This document shows, in pieces, positions 12,233 to 20,866 of a stretch of 64,000 nt of DNA; the first letter of the stretch is position 1; the number at the start of each line of letters is the position of its first letter. The notes under the pieces are model-generated. The model saw nothing but the letters and a program-made list of their open reading frames with translations. It searched no databases and was not told where the DNA came from. Source of the stretch: Congeria kusceri (lineage: Eukaryota > Mollusca > Bivalvia > Myida > Dreissenidae); NCBI GenBank assembly GCA_027627225.1, contig CM051025.1, positions 55,310,681-55,374,680 of the forward strand, written 5' to 3'. A program made the position numbers and the translations under genes.

Positions 12233-12523
12233 ATGCGTTACCGAGTCTTAGAACATTCGTTCACAAACATGACTTTTCAGTGCAGAGCGTTCTATTTCCA
12301 GTATCGTGATTTGAACCAGAGACTCAAAACGTTTGAAGATTGGCCATCAGAACCTAACATGTCAAAGGAAGACCTGGCTAGCCAAGGGTTCATCTACGAC
12401 AATTGTTTCAACTGCGTTCGATGCGTGTTTTGCCATACGCATATTTGGGACATTGGAAAAGGAGATGTGAAACTTCGGCATCGACAGCTGTGTCCTGTTT
12501 GCCCTTTTGTATTTGATTGCTAG
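12233..12523 (+). CDS. BIR-domain (IAP-like) protein
   Basis: These 96 residues contain one baculovirus IAP repeat. RLKTFEDWP at 30-38 is followed by LASQGFIY at 48-55, and the zinc ligands C64-x2-C67...H83-x6-C90 have the right spacing. BIR proteins bind caspases or signalling partners and restrain cell death; mollusc herpesviruses carry several. There is no RING here. The start ATG directly abuts the stop of the preceding frame and no promoter of its own is seen. An AATAAA lies just past the stop (about 12,529), facing the convergent gene at 12,634. Confidence 0.75.
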   Translation: MRYRVLEHSFTNMTFQCRAFYFQYRDLNQRLKTFEDWPSEPNMSKEDLASQGFIYDNCFNCVRCVFCHTHIWDIGKGDVKLRHRQLCPVCPFVFDC

Positions 12524-12633
12524 TGATTGAAATAAAAAGCCTGAATGGATTTTGCATGTTGTTTGTTATCTGAGTTGTTTGTATAGACAATAAAAAAGTA
12601 AACCAGTTATAGTGCAAACATTTTATTTACGCA

Positions 12634-13161
12634 TTAGCATAGACGATTCGATGCAATTCCAGACATAGAAATACGATTGGTATGTCCTGTCATTGCGCTC
12701 ATGCTGTACGTTTCACAAACACGCTCAGTGCCAAGAATTGACTTGACGGCCATTTGTGTTCTCTCAACGCCGTGGAAATCTATCACACCAATGATCCAAT
12801 TGTGGTTGTGCGTCCAACTGTACCGTAAGTCGAATTTGCACAAGCAAGCTTTTGTTTGTAACACGTTCGTTGTATATTTCTTGCAATCAGTGATCAGAAA
12901 CGACCACACCGAAAAAGTATTTCTCATGTTACAGCTGTTCATGAGGGCTTGTTGAATCTTGATTTTTCCAATATCAGTTTTTCTTACAGTTTCCTCAACA
13001 ATTTCGTCAAATAGTCTCATGATCGTTTTCGTTGGTTCCATCGCAGCCTTGAGTCTTGCGTATGTGTTGATCTGCTTCAAAAGAAGTTGTCTCGTGTCTA
13101 CAGCCATATGATCAATATCATTTGACAAACACGATGGTATGCTTTGTTTGCTGCTATCCAT
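12634..13161 (-). CDS. Hypothetical viral protein
   Basis: This is a 175-residue ATG-initiated frame on the minus strand with no family I recognise. The first half is predicted helical (RQLLLKQINTYARLK, then IMRLFDEIVEET) and the second half is mixed, with scattered Cys and Trp. It converges on the BIR gene at 12,233-12,523, with minus-strand AATAAA near 12,622. Upstream lies another minus-strand gene (13,213-14,040), so the two may be transcribed in series. Confidence 0.65.
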   Translation of the reverse strand: MDSSKQSIPSCLSNDIDHMAVDTRQLLLKQINTYARLKAAMEPTKTIMRLFDEIVEETVRKTDIGKIKIQQALMNSCNMRNTFSVWSFLITDCKKYTTNVLQTKACLCKFDLRYSWTHNHNWIIGVIDFHGVERTQMAVKSILGTERVCETYSMSAMTGHTNRISMSGIASNRLC

Positions 13162-13212
13162 GTCGATAACTGCAAGAAAAATGATAATATTGTATCATGT
13201 TGCAGGTTAATG

Positions 13213-14040
13213 TCAAACCATTTGTGACCTTATTGTCCCTTGGATATGCGATCTACACAGAGGACACCGCTCTAGCGCAGCCACGCATTGGGCGCAAACC
13301 GCGTAATGAGAACAAGGCACGATGATTATTGATAACTGCTCCTCCAAACACACCTTGCACAATATATTGCTACGGAGGCGATTATTCTCCTCGAGCAAAC
13401 TACTTACATCAAACGAACATCCGACTTCATGTTTCTCATTACAAGACCTATTGTTTGAATTGAATGAGTCTATAATATACTTTTCATTTGAGTCGCTTTG
13501 TACATTTGCCACATAGGATTGCATGAGTACATTTTGAATGAATTTATCTCCCTGGCATTGTCGTACATGAGCACAAAATGGAAATAATTCTGCGTGCTCT
13601 TCCCAAATGTCTTTTCGTGTACCACATGATTGCAAAATAACTGAACAGTGAAAACACTTCAGGCATTTGTAACAGTTATCTAAATAAAACCCTGCTTTTG
13701 CTAACTGTATGTTAGATATTGTTTCATTAGTCCGTTCATTCCACGCCTGAAGGGAATCTATCCTTTTGAACAAGGTACAGAACTTCGGATTTCGCGTATC
13801 CAAAATTACACCAATGTTGTTTCGCAACTTCTGGCAAATTTCACCGATTGTGTATTCGATACAGTTCATATTGATTTTTTTGGAATTTATTTCTCTCTGC
13901 CTAACCAGGTTCTCACTCGATAGACGTGTCTCAATTTGATCGTTTTCATGAGTATTGCAGACAATGTTCAAGAGAAACTTCTCCAATTCACCCGTATGGG
14001 GGACATTTGTAGTATTCGCGGCAGCCTGGTTCGTTGACAT
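13213..14040 (-). CDS. IAP: BIR domain plus C-terminal RING finger
   Basis: This 275-residue protein has a central BIR (from about residue 95; LAKAGFYLD, then CLKC and a downstream HAELFPFC) and a C-terminal C3HC4 RING (CKVCLEEQ, PCSHYAVCAQC, CPLC). The architecture is that of cellular IAPs and predicts an E3 ubiquitin ligase that binds apoptotic factors. The first 90 residues are unassigned. It is divergent from the glycoprotein gene at 14.1 kb, sharing an 80-bp AT-rich spacer with TATATA near 14,091. It is the only BIR-RING fusion in the window; elsewhere the two domains are on separate genes. Confidence 0.85.
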   Translation of the reverse strand: MSTNQAAANTTNVPHTGELEKFLLNIVCNTHENDQIETRLSSENLVRQREINSKKINMNCIEYTIGEICQKLRNNIGVILDTRNPKFCTLFKRIDSLQAWNERTNETISNIQLAKAGFYLDNCYKCLKCFHCSVILQSCGTRKDIWEEHAELFPFCAHVRQCQGDKFIQNVLMQSYVANVQSDSNEKYIIDSFNSNNRSCNEKHEVGCSFDVSSLLEENNRLRSNILCKVCLEEQLSIIIVPCSHYAVCAQCVAALERCPLCRSHIQGTIRSQMV

Positions 14041-14121
14041 AACACTGTATAGTTAGATTATTCATTTTGCAAAAGATAAATACTTATATATGAACCATTT
14101 CTACTTGTGACAAAACATTTT

Positions 14122-15591
14122 ATGTTCAGTATGCATGATTGTGAGTACTTTTGTGCGCTTTTACTCGTTCTTGTGGTGCAAACAAATGCGTTAGGCGGTA
14201 TTAATCCGAACTTTTATGATTCGCAATGTTTTACGCCATTAAATGAAAAGTCGATCGATGTTACCAATGGTTCGTTTTACATTTTGATTAACGTAACATA
14301 CGATTATATTTCACTGTACGATGATATCAAAGACAATTTACACTTTTTCAATCGATGGATTAGTAACCCAGAGCTGGGTTTCGATGCTCACGAGTTAGAA
14401 GCGAGATGCAAAACGATTGGCTTACCTAGATGTCCAAACAAGAGAGAAGCTTATTCGAAACCAGAATACCGTGTGATTAACGGTTTTAGGTCGAACGGAA
14501 TGTTCTTTGTATACGAATTACCCAGTCTTGCTGTAAAAATGACAATTGAAACGAAAACGTACTCAATGAGCCAATTTGTAGAATCAGTGTATACCGAAAT
14601 TTCGGCACACGCGTGGATACCATTGTTAACGTATAACTTTTCATTGACCTATAATGGGAGTAAGGTCTGTGCGAATGGTGTGTTGGGTCAGGCTAACATC
14701 CGATTTAACGGAAAATTGTGTTCATCGTTAGGTACTTGGTGCGATACAAATATAAGTGGACGATGGGTCTTGGGTTTAAATGAAGCGTTTACGGTCATAA
14801 AAGAAGCATACCTTACGCAAAGAGTGAATGATTTGGCACTCTATAATTACGTGAAAACTGTCGATCTCGAAAGAAACCCTTACGAATACTCGGGTTTACG
14901 AGAAAACATTCAACAAGTGAATCGCGAAATCGCAGACATAAGAAACGTGTTACAAAATCTGGAAAGTGATGACTATTCCGACGATGATTTAGAGAAAAAG
15001 AAGGCAGATGAAACTGTTCCTGTTTTGGAGCACCCATGGGCCCGTAAAGGGAAAACAAATGATGATTTAGAGAAAAAGAAGGCAGATGAAACTGTTCCTG
15101 TTTTGGAGCACCCATCGGGGAAAACAAACTTTACCGTTATACCGATTCAGAAAAATATTGACCAACGATTGAACGCTATTAACGACACAATCATAAAGCA
15201 TAAAGCTGTTTCAAACAATAACACAGTTGCTGAAACATCGACTTATGGTCTGCAAAACTGCTACTGTCTCACATGCAATCAATCTACTACTGTCGGTAAA
15301 ATGCACAACGGTCTGTGTTATTTCATCAACTTAGATCCAACGTTCAAGGTTCTAACAGCGAAACACACTTCGCCTTTCAAAGAATACGAACCGTTGATTA
15401 TCGACGAACAGTCAGATTCGCTCAGCGCGTTACATAAACAAGTGAGTAACGAAATTATTCTGTCCCAAAAGGCCTCATCATATCAACTCATCGTGTACAG
15501 CACCAGAGATGGCAATTCCGTGGAAGCAAAATGTAAATCGTTGTTCAATAGAAAATACCAGGTAAGCGAAAGGCACACGCTGTACTTATAG
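14122..15591 (+). CDS. Membrane glycoprotein, N-terminal part of a frameshifted gene
   Basis: A hydrophobic signal peptide (FCALLLVLVVQTNA) follows the first in-frame ATG, then an ectodomain with many N-x-S/T sites and paired cysteines. A 78-bp tandem duplication at 14,983-15,129 duplicates an EKKKADETVPVLEHP block. From about residue 370 (YGLQNCYC) the sequence is clearly related to the minus-strand glycoprotein at 20,867-21,910. This frame stops at 15,589-15,591, while similarity continues in another frame up to the membrane anchor at 16,145, so a one-base shift lies at about 15,550-15,580. Possible explanations are mutation, sequencing error, programmed shifting or removal of a short intron (a GTAAGC occurs at the break). 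Confidence 0.75.
   Translation: MFSMHDCEYFCALLLVLVVQTNALGGINPNFYDSQCFTPLNEKSIDVTNGSFYILINVTYDYISLYDDIKDNLHFFNRWISNPELGFDAHELEARCKTIGLPRCPNKREAYSKPEYRVINGFRSNGMFFVYELPSLAVKMTIETKTYSMSQFVESVYTEISAHAWIPLLTYNFSLTYNGSKVCANGVLGQANIRFNGKLCSSLGTWCDTNISGRWVLGLNEAFTVIKEAYLTQRVNDLALYNYVKTVDLERNPYEYSGLRENIQQVNREIADIRNVLQNLESDDYSDDDLEKKKADETVPVLEHPWARKGKTNDDLEKKKADETVPVLEHPSGKTNFTVIPIQKNIDQRLNAINDTIIKHKAVSNNNTVAETSTYGLQNCYCLTCNQSTTVGKMHNGLCYFINLDPTFKVLTAKHTSPFKEYEPLIIDEQSDSLSALHKQVSNEIILSQKASSYQLIVYSTRDGNSVEAKCKSLFNRKYQVSERHTLYL
14983..15129 (+). repeat. 78-bp in-frame tandem duplication inside the glycoprotein
   Basis: Two nearly identical units start at 14,983 and 15,061 (GATGATTTAGAGAAAAAGAA...). The period is 78 bp, a multiple of three. 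The unit encodes a charged linker between the N-terminal ectodomain and the conserved Cys-rich domain. Confidence 0.9.
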
Positions 15592-16145
15592 CGAAAGAAG
15601 ACCATTTCAAACAAGTTCAGCCGCTACCATGGCCCGAGTTTACATATTGTCATGTTGGTGCGGTCAAAGCGAGAGATGGCAAATGTTTTCGGATTGATGC
15701 AAATTGTTCGCACTCAAACATTGCGAGAGTTAACGATTTGGATGATAAGGTAGTTTCATATTTGGTGAGCATTACTCAGAACACTGCACAAAATATGAGT
15801 GAGGCAAAATTTCAAATCAAAAATATAGATGATGGCCTTGCACCAAGCGATCACTTTGTTGTATATTCAAGCAATGAAGCGACAGGTCGCGGACAGGAAT
15901 GCACTTACGTTGATATGAGAACTAAGACTATTGCAGTGGAAACGTGCAAAAATCGTCCTATGCTTTGCGAGGTTATATTTGCCAAAACGACTACAGATAT
16001 CAAACCGGGACTGAGAAAGCTAACATTTTGGGAAACCGTAGCTGTAAGCGTTGGTGGTTTTATTTTGCTTGTTGTGGCTGCAGTTGCCTTCATACTCGCC
16101 TTGCATAGCATAGCCCGAAAGAACGAAAATGTTATAAACGTTTGA
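15592..16145 (+). pseudogene. C-terminal part of the frameshifted glycoprotein, with membrane anchor
   Basis: This frame has no ATG start and is offset from the preceding glycoprotein frame. It carries the remainder of the Cys-containing ectodomain aligned with the 20,867-21,910 paralogue (FVVYSS, ECTYVD, CEV), then a membrane span (VGGFILLVVAAVAFILALHS) and a short cytoplasmic tail. It is the other half of one type I membrane protein rather than an independent gene. Confidence 0.7.
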
Positions 16146-16189
16146 AACTATATACCTTGATGTTTGTTTCTATTTCGTCACATCTCACA

Positions 16190-16534
16190 ATGACTTCTTA
16201 TCACGATATGTACACTTTGGAAGTGATAGGCAGCAACGCCGACACGATGGAATTTGCGGTACAAATACGCAAAGATGTTAGCGTTTCGATAAATGAGCAC
16301 GAATTGCTCGAAAGTGTCTTCGAAACAATGTTTGACGATGTGGAAGACAGGAACATTTTCGAGTTTGATTTGACGGTGGAATTTTCTTTCGCGAATGGTT
16401 CACAAACTTTACAGCTCAAGCATGTCGATATGTTAACGTGTTCGTGGTTTGACATTTTGTTTGCAATGGAAGAACAGGGAATTGTTTTCAGCTTGCCAGC
16501 TGACCTTCGTGTCTGGTTGTTAAAAATCCTATAA
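16190..16534 (+). CDS. Hypothetical small acidic viral protein
   Basis: About 114 residues from the ATG at 16,190 (good A at -3), or 124 from the ATG at 16,160. It is acidic with alternating hydrophobic residues (MYTLEVIG, EFAVQIRKD, LTVEFSFANGSQTLQLKHVD), suggesting a small beta-rich fold. I recognise no family. It starts just after the glycoprotein stop and an AATAAA follows its own stop (about 16,546). Confidence 0.55.
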   Translation: MTSYHDMYTLEVIGSNADTMEFAVQIRKDVSVSINEHELLESVFETMFDDVEDRNIFEFDLTVEFSFANGSQTLQLKHVDMLTCSWFDILFAMEEQGIVFSLPADLRVWLLKIL

Positions 16535-16584
16535 ACGTTATTTCAAATAAACTGTTATCACCCTTATACTTCGTTTTTGTTGTT

Positions 16585-16998
16585 ATGGAAGACAAAGTTA
16601 AACCATGCAACCGTGAGCGTTGCACGTTATGTTCTCAAATGAAGGCTGGAAATAGTTTTCAGTTCAATTGCGGTTTTGTGTATATCGTCGAAGATGGAGA
16701 AAACCTATCTTGTAACTCAAAAGACGTTATATACGTTTTGAAGTGCAACACTTGTTGCGGTGAGTACATTGGAGAGACCGTAAATCTGAGAAAACGCATT
16801 CACACACACAACTCTCATGTTCGAACAGAGCAGCATTTGTGTCGAGCTACTGATCACTTGATCGAATGTGGGAAACACTTGTGCGACGTTAAAGAGCGTT
16901 ACACTGTATTCGTTTTGGAGACAGAGCGAGACAAGTATGTGCGCAAAGCCAAAGAGGCGTACTACATTCGGCTATTCCAGCCAATGATGAACAAGTAA
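16585..16998 (+). CDS. GIY-YIG endonuclease of Penelope-like retroelement type
   Basis: This 137-residue protein reads as a stand-alone copy of the endonuclease found at the C-terminus of Penelope-like elements. It has the leading zinc-binding cysteines (C8, C13-x2-C16, C43), then DVIYVLKC at 47-54, CGEYIGET at 58-65, Arg-rich helix R69-R71, catalytic-type Glu at E124 (KEAYYI) and a terminal N136. No reverse transcriptase lies next to it, so it looks like a captured and retained domain. In its parent elements it nicks DNA at target sites; here a role in DNA processing or recombination is inference. All key residues are present, so it may be active. Confidence 0.8.
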   Translation: MEDKVKPCNRERCTLCSQMKAGNSFQFNCGFVYIVEDGENLSCNSKDVIYVLKCNTCCGEYIGETVNLRKRIHTHNSHVRTEQHLCRATDHLIECGKHLCDVKERYTVFVLETERDKYVRKAKEAYYIRLFQPMMNK

Positions 16999-17077
16999 GG
17001 CGTGTATTATTTTGTACATGTATACATAGCTACGTTTAACAAACAAAAACTAATCACACTCACAATCACTTTCTACA

Positions 17078-17683
17078 ATGGCACAACAAATGATGAACTC
17101 AAGCTATGCTAGGAAAATGCAAAACCGATTACGCATAGAGGAGTTTGCGAACACTGTACTGAAACACGGCGTTAGAAGAAATTTTGTTTCTGAAGTCGAG
17201 CCAGATGTCTTCTTGTCGCCTAACGATACTTCAAAGATAGAAGACCTTTCTGAGAAACTGAAACAGATTGATGCCAAACTAGCGCAGTACAAAAGCCTAA
17301 AAGTAAGAACGCAGCATTTGATCAAGGGCATCAAAAAAACAAAAAATTTGCGAGATGATGTTGTGAAGACTGTGCGCTCTAACGTTGTCAATCGGATTCC
17401 AATTGGTATGCTCAACAATATACTCAGTTCTGGCGAAGACGAAGACATGTTCGCTTTGATAGAACGAATCAAAACGACCAAGGTTCAGGAGAAGCGCAAC
17501 TATGCCGATATCGACATCTCCGATGCAGAAATGTCAGATACGCTGAACTATGAAGACCAGGAAATCATGAACGCTCTGGCTGCCAAGAGAAAGCGCAAAA
17601 CTGATGCGAACAAAGCTGTCAAGAAAGCGAAAAACGAGAAGACCATACTCAGTGATCTAGAACTGAGCGTTGATGACCAATGA
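17078..17683 (+). CDS. Coiled-coil basic/acidic protein, probably nuclear
   Basis: These 201 residues begin at an ATG with a good context. Residues 50-90 are a helical coiled coil (LSEKLKQIDAKLAQYKSL), and the C-terminal 60 residues combine acidic stretches with a bipartite nuclear signal (AAKRKRKTDANKAVKKAK). No enzyme motif is seen. It sits between two other plus-strand genes with AATAAA beyond its stop (about 17,750). Function unknown. Confidence 0.65.
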   Translation: MAQQMMNSSYARKMQNRLRIEEFANTVLKHGVRRNFVSEVEPDVFLSPNDTSKIEDLSEKLKQIDAKLAQYKSLKVRTQHLIKGIKKTKNLRDDVVKTVRSNVVNRIPIGMLNNILSSGEDEDMFALIERIKTTKVQEKRNYADIDISDAEMSDTLNYEDQEIMNALAAKRKRKTDANKAVKKAKNEKTILSDLELSVDDQ

Positions 17684-17795
17684 CTTCGTTGTTGTAACAT
17701 TGTTTGATTTTTGTCGATTGATGTATGCTATATTTTGGTATATGTGGAAAATAAATTGTACCGTCGAACAGTAAACATTTGTTGTTGCGTTATCA

Positions 17796-18383
17796 ATGGA
17801 TATCGATGAGGTTTTGATTATTGACGAAGACGAACAGTTAGCACAAAACACCTACTTGTTTTCACCCATGTTCTCTAGACAACACAACGAATGTTCACTA
17901 TGCATTTTTCAGTACATAACAGAATACGAAGAGCAAATACGCACATTCGAAAGCAAGCTAGCAGAGATTAACTCGAAACTCGGGTGTGGAATTCAAACGT
18001 GTGTTACAATGGTTCTCAATGAGTTCAAAGACGATGAACGCATGTCGTTGTTCAAGAAATTGACACCTAGGGAAATTACTAGTCATTTTGACTCAGTATT
18101 CGGTGATCCAATGTGTGGATACAACCGACTGAAAGCTTACAATTTTTTCTCTCTGTTTGACGATACTACTGTCAACAATTCCGCGTACATCAAGTTTATT
18201 TACGATACATACAAACATTCGAGAAACACTTCACTCTGTCCGTACTCGCTTTTAGGCGTGTATGTTTTTTTGGTTATGATCAATACTATAGGAGGTGATG
18301 CACAGCTGAAGAAGAAACATGACTTTTTGTGGATGTTCAACTGTCTATGCAATCACAAATTACGGTTTGGAAAGTTGCGTTGA
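17796..18383 (+). CDS. Hypothetical viral protein, mostly helical
   Basis: This 195-residue frame starts at ATG 17,796. An acidic N-terminus (IDEDEQL) leads into a coiled coil (residues 45-65) and a Cys-dotted helical domain. No recognisable catalytic motif. It ends at 18,383 and the next gene begins about 70 bp later on the same strand. Confidence 0.6.
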   Translation: MDIDEVLIIDEDEQLAQNTYLFSPMFSRQHNECSLCIFQYITEYEEQIRTFESKLAEINSKLGCGIQTCVTMVLNEFKDDERMSLFKKLTPREITSHFDSVFGDPMCGYNRLKAYNFFSLFDDTTVNNSAYIKFIYDTYKHSRNTSLCPYSLLGVYVFLVMINTIGGDAQLKKKHDFLWMFNCLCNHKLRFGKLR

Positions 18384-18451
18384 GTGACAAGAAAATAAAA
18401 TATCTATTTAAGGTAAATGTTTCTGTAGAAGCGCTAAAATCGCACAAAACC

Positions 18452-19075
18452 ATGTCAACCATAAACGATAAGGATATTAATCGTGTCACTGACACCGAGG
18501 CCACGAATCGCTTGTTCACTAAACTTAAGTACGATATTGGCATTCAAATCACTTCGAAGCTAATTCAGTCGCTTAAACAAAGCAAAGACAGTGTTGTTTT
18601 TTATGTGGGAAAAGAACAAAGGTCTTACCCGGCAGCAATCGTGAAAATGTTCACAAACGTTAAGACAAACCATGTCAAGATTACGAACTACAGTGTTCAA
18701 GAATTGATGAACGTGTTTGAAATTCTCATGAACCTGTCCGACTACCAATGTAACGGTCTCACGCAAGATTACTCGGATTGGCAGTCGATCTCTAGCCTGG
18801 TTAACATGATTGAGCTTGCTGAGTTCCTAGGCATGACAGAAGTGGTGTTGTTTCTAAAACGTATTCCACAACTGCTTACATTTCACAACAAAAACGCGTA
18901 CGACAACGAATTGCTCAGAAGAGGAAACGAGTCTAAGGAAAATCTACAACCTATGTCCGTCAACGAACCTAGCGAAAACGATGAAAAACGTTCAAGGTCT
19001 AGAAAGAGAAGCTTTACAAAGGTGTTCAGTCGTAGTCTGAGTCGAAAGCGCAGAGATGAGAATGTCATGTCATGA
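18452..19075 (+). CDS. BTB/POZ-like protein with basic RS-type tail
   Basis: From the ATG at 18,452 (A at -3) this is 207 residues; the frame upstream has no ATG in good context. Residues 45-130 follow the BTB pattern: a strand VVFYVG, a hydrophobic helix, ITNYSVQELMNVFEILMN and a closing LVNMIELAEFLGM.EVVLFLKRI, resembling the last two helices of BTB domains. The C-terminal 40 residues are Arg/Ser/Lys-rich (RSRKRSFTKVFSRSLSRKRR) and probably nuclear or RNA-binding. The BTB assignment is by pattern and tentative; a cullin-adaptor role would be inference. Confidence 0.5.
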   Translation: MSTINDKDINRVTDTEATNRLFTKLKYDIGIQITSKLIQSLKQSKDSVVFYVGKEQRSYPAAIVKMFTNVKTNHVKITNYSVQELMNVFEILMNLSDYQCNGLTQDYSDWQSISSLVNMIELAEFLGMTEVVLFLKRIPQLLTFHNKNAYDNELLRRGNESKENLQPMSVNEPSENDEKRSRSRKRSFTKVFSRSLSRKRRDENVMS

Positions 19076-19263
19076 ATGTTGTATGTTGTGTGTTGTCGAA
19101 TAAAGTAGCTAAACAGTAAACTTGTGTGTTTGTTTTCTTCACGCAGTAGTACAAAAACCAAGACTTCAATACATGTTCAAAATAGTTTTTATTCGATCAG
19201 TACCAAAGATACAAACATTCAAAGATCAACAGTATCACAAGCATATATACAATTTTTTTGTAT

Positions 19264-19674
19264 TCAGAAATAGATGCGAATAGTTTCTTGCACCTCTGCT
19301 CGACACATAGCACACATCGGTTCTATCGTTCTATCCATCATTCGAGAAATGCAGTCTTCGCAAAACGTATGACCACATGGAACAATTGCAATAGATTTTT
19401 CTGTCCAATAACATATTTCGCAAAGATGTTTTTGCTTTAGCGCTTTTTGCAATGTGTCAAGTTGAGTCGCGAATGTCTTTTCTCGTTCATTCCACATAGC
19501 CAAAGTTATTATCTGTCTCATCTTGGTAGTCTCATCTTGGTAGCAACATTCGTCTCGAAAGGCAACACGAATTTCTTCCATCGCCTCTATGCATTCGTTG
19601 CGTATCTTTCTTGTGGACAACCACCAGTGCAGTTGTTTCAGATAGAATACCGATAGGAATGTTACGACGATCAT
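19264..19674 (-). CDS. RING-finger protein with N-terminal hydrophobic segment
   Basis: This 136-residue protein ends in a C3HC4 RING (CEICYWTEKS, PCGHTFCEDC, CAMC), typical of E3 ubiquitin ligases. The N-terminus is hydrophobic (MIVVTFLSVFYLKQLHWWL) and may be a membrane anchor. The last 80 or so residues are almost identical to those of the plus-strand gene at 52,129-52,398, also at DNA level, so the two are a recent inverted duplicate. The other copy lacks the hydrophobic N-terminus. Confidence 0.85.
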   Translation of the reverse strand: MIVVTFLSVFYLKQLHWWLSTRKIRNECIEAMEEIRVAFRDECCYQDETTKMRQIITLAMWNEREKTFATQLDTLQKALKQKHLCEICYWTEKSIAIVPCGHTFCEDCISRMMDRTIEPMCAMCRAEVQETIRIYF

Positions 19675-19829
19675 AGTTTCTTCTTTTTGTCAACACTAGG
19701 CTGTATGCGATCCCAAATCTTGTCTGGCTTTCTTTCTTCGATTATCAAACGAGTGAACAAAATGAGCATACTGTTTACTAGTGTGGCAATTATATATACG
19801 CGTATTTATAAGGAGTCACAGTTTGCACT

Positions 19830-20393
19830 ATGGAGTACTTTGACAGCATATGGTTCGATGCTCGTTTGAATATGCAAGAGGAAAAACTCATTCAAAAACG
19901 GCAATGGAAAATCCAGTCACTAGCTGCTGCGAAACAGTTGTGGGAATTAGTATCAAAGCATCTGAGCATAACAACCACAGAGAAGCCTAGGGTAAAATTG
20001 TTTCGCCTGTCAAAATCTGAAACATTTGAACCATATGCATTGTTTTGTCCAAACTGTGAACCTCACCCTGAGTTCGATTATCAGATCAAAATTACATGCT
20101 TTGGAATAACACTTCATTTGAGTTTATTTGCAAGACTAGGTGAAGATGACAACGATGACGGTTTTATGCTAGTACTGGACACACCAGACGATACAAAACT
20201 GTATTTCAACATTTATGATCGGGATGGCGAAATTGACAAAAAGCATTATCTACTCAAAGCCAACGGTTCTGCAATGTGTAGGGAAATTCTCGATATGATT
20301 GGTCTCAAAGACATCATTCACGAAGATGATTTGTTTGCAGAGTTGGCATCAAACATATCGTTAGATAGCGAATGTGAATGTGATGATGAATAA
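19830..20393 (+). CDS. Hypothetical viral protein with acidic C-terminus
   Basis: These 187 residues start at ATG 19,830, just downstream of TATATACGCG (19,791) and TTTATAAGG. The N-terminal third is helical, the middle has a CPNC pair and beta-type segments, and the last 15 residues are nearly all Asp/Glu/Cys. No family recognised. Convergent with the Bcl-2-like gene on the minus strand; AATAAA overlaps the stop (about 20,390). Confidence 0.6.
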   Translation: MEYFDSIWFDARLNMQEEKLIQKRQWKIQSLAAAKQLWELVSKHLSITTTEKPRVKLFRLSKSETFEPYALFCPNCEPHPEFDYQIKITCFGITLHLSLFARLGEDDNDDGFMLVLDTPDDTKLYFNIYDRDGEIDKKHYLLKANGSAMCREILDMIGLKDIIHEDDLFAELASNISLDSECECDDE

Positions 20394-20437
20394 AACAACC
20401 AAACATATTGTGTATTTGTGTTATTCTTTATTTTTAC

Positions 20438-20857
20438 TCAACGGCAATGTAACATGCAATAATCTACAAATGATGTCCATTCACCAGGTTGTTTTGCGAC
20501 CCACTCAGTTAGTCTGTATTTTCGAAACACTTCTTGAATCTTGACCAGGTGGTAGAAGCCGTCAGCGTTGTATTTCGATAGTTCACGCACGACGGCCACA
20601 AACATAACAAACGCAGTCACAAACACGTCCCAGCTCAAACCTCTACTAAGCTTTTGTTCAAGCAATTCGCTAAAATAGTCTATATCGAAACAAGCTTTGC
20701 TCAAGTCTTCCTTTGTTAGAACATGCTGCGTTACAGTTCTTTCAAGAAACAAAACCACACATTCGACTATGTCACAAAGAGTGTAATTGCTATCGTCGAA
20801 CTGCTTTTCTACCAAGTAATTGGCTACCATCGCAGCCACAAATTCACTGCTCAACAT
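20438..20857 (-). CDS. Bcl-2-like protein (viral Bcl-2 candidate)
   Basis: These 139 helical residues fit the Bcl-2 fold. A BH1-like segment at 70-90 reads LSRGLSWDVFVTAFVMFVAVV, matching the cellular pattern of a Gly-Trp turn followed by an amphipathic helix. A BH2-like segment at 117-131 reads TEWVAKQPGEWTSFV, with the two tryptophans and Phe of the W-x-Q-x-G-G-W-x-x-F signature. The canonical Arg after the BH1 Trp is Asp here. There is no C-terminal membrane anchor, as in several viral homologues. Expected role: binding BH3 proteins to block mitochondrial apoptosis. Call rests on motif order, not a search. Confidence 0.7.
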   Translation of the reverse strand: MLSSEFVAAMVANYLVEKQFDDSNYTLCDIVECVVLFLERTVTQHVLTKEDLSKACFDIDYFSELLEQKLSRGLSWDVFVTAFVMFVAVVRELSKYNADGFYHLVKIQEVFRKYRLTEWVAKQPGEWTSFVDYCMLHCR

Positions 20858-20866
20858 TTTTAACAG

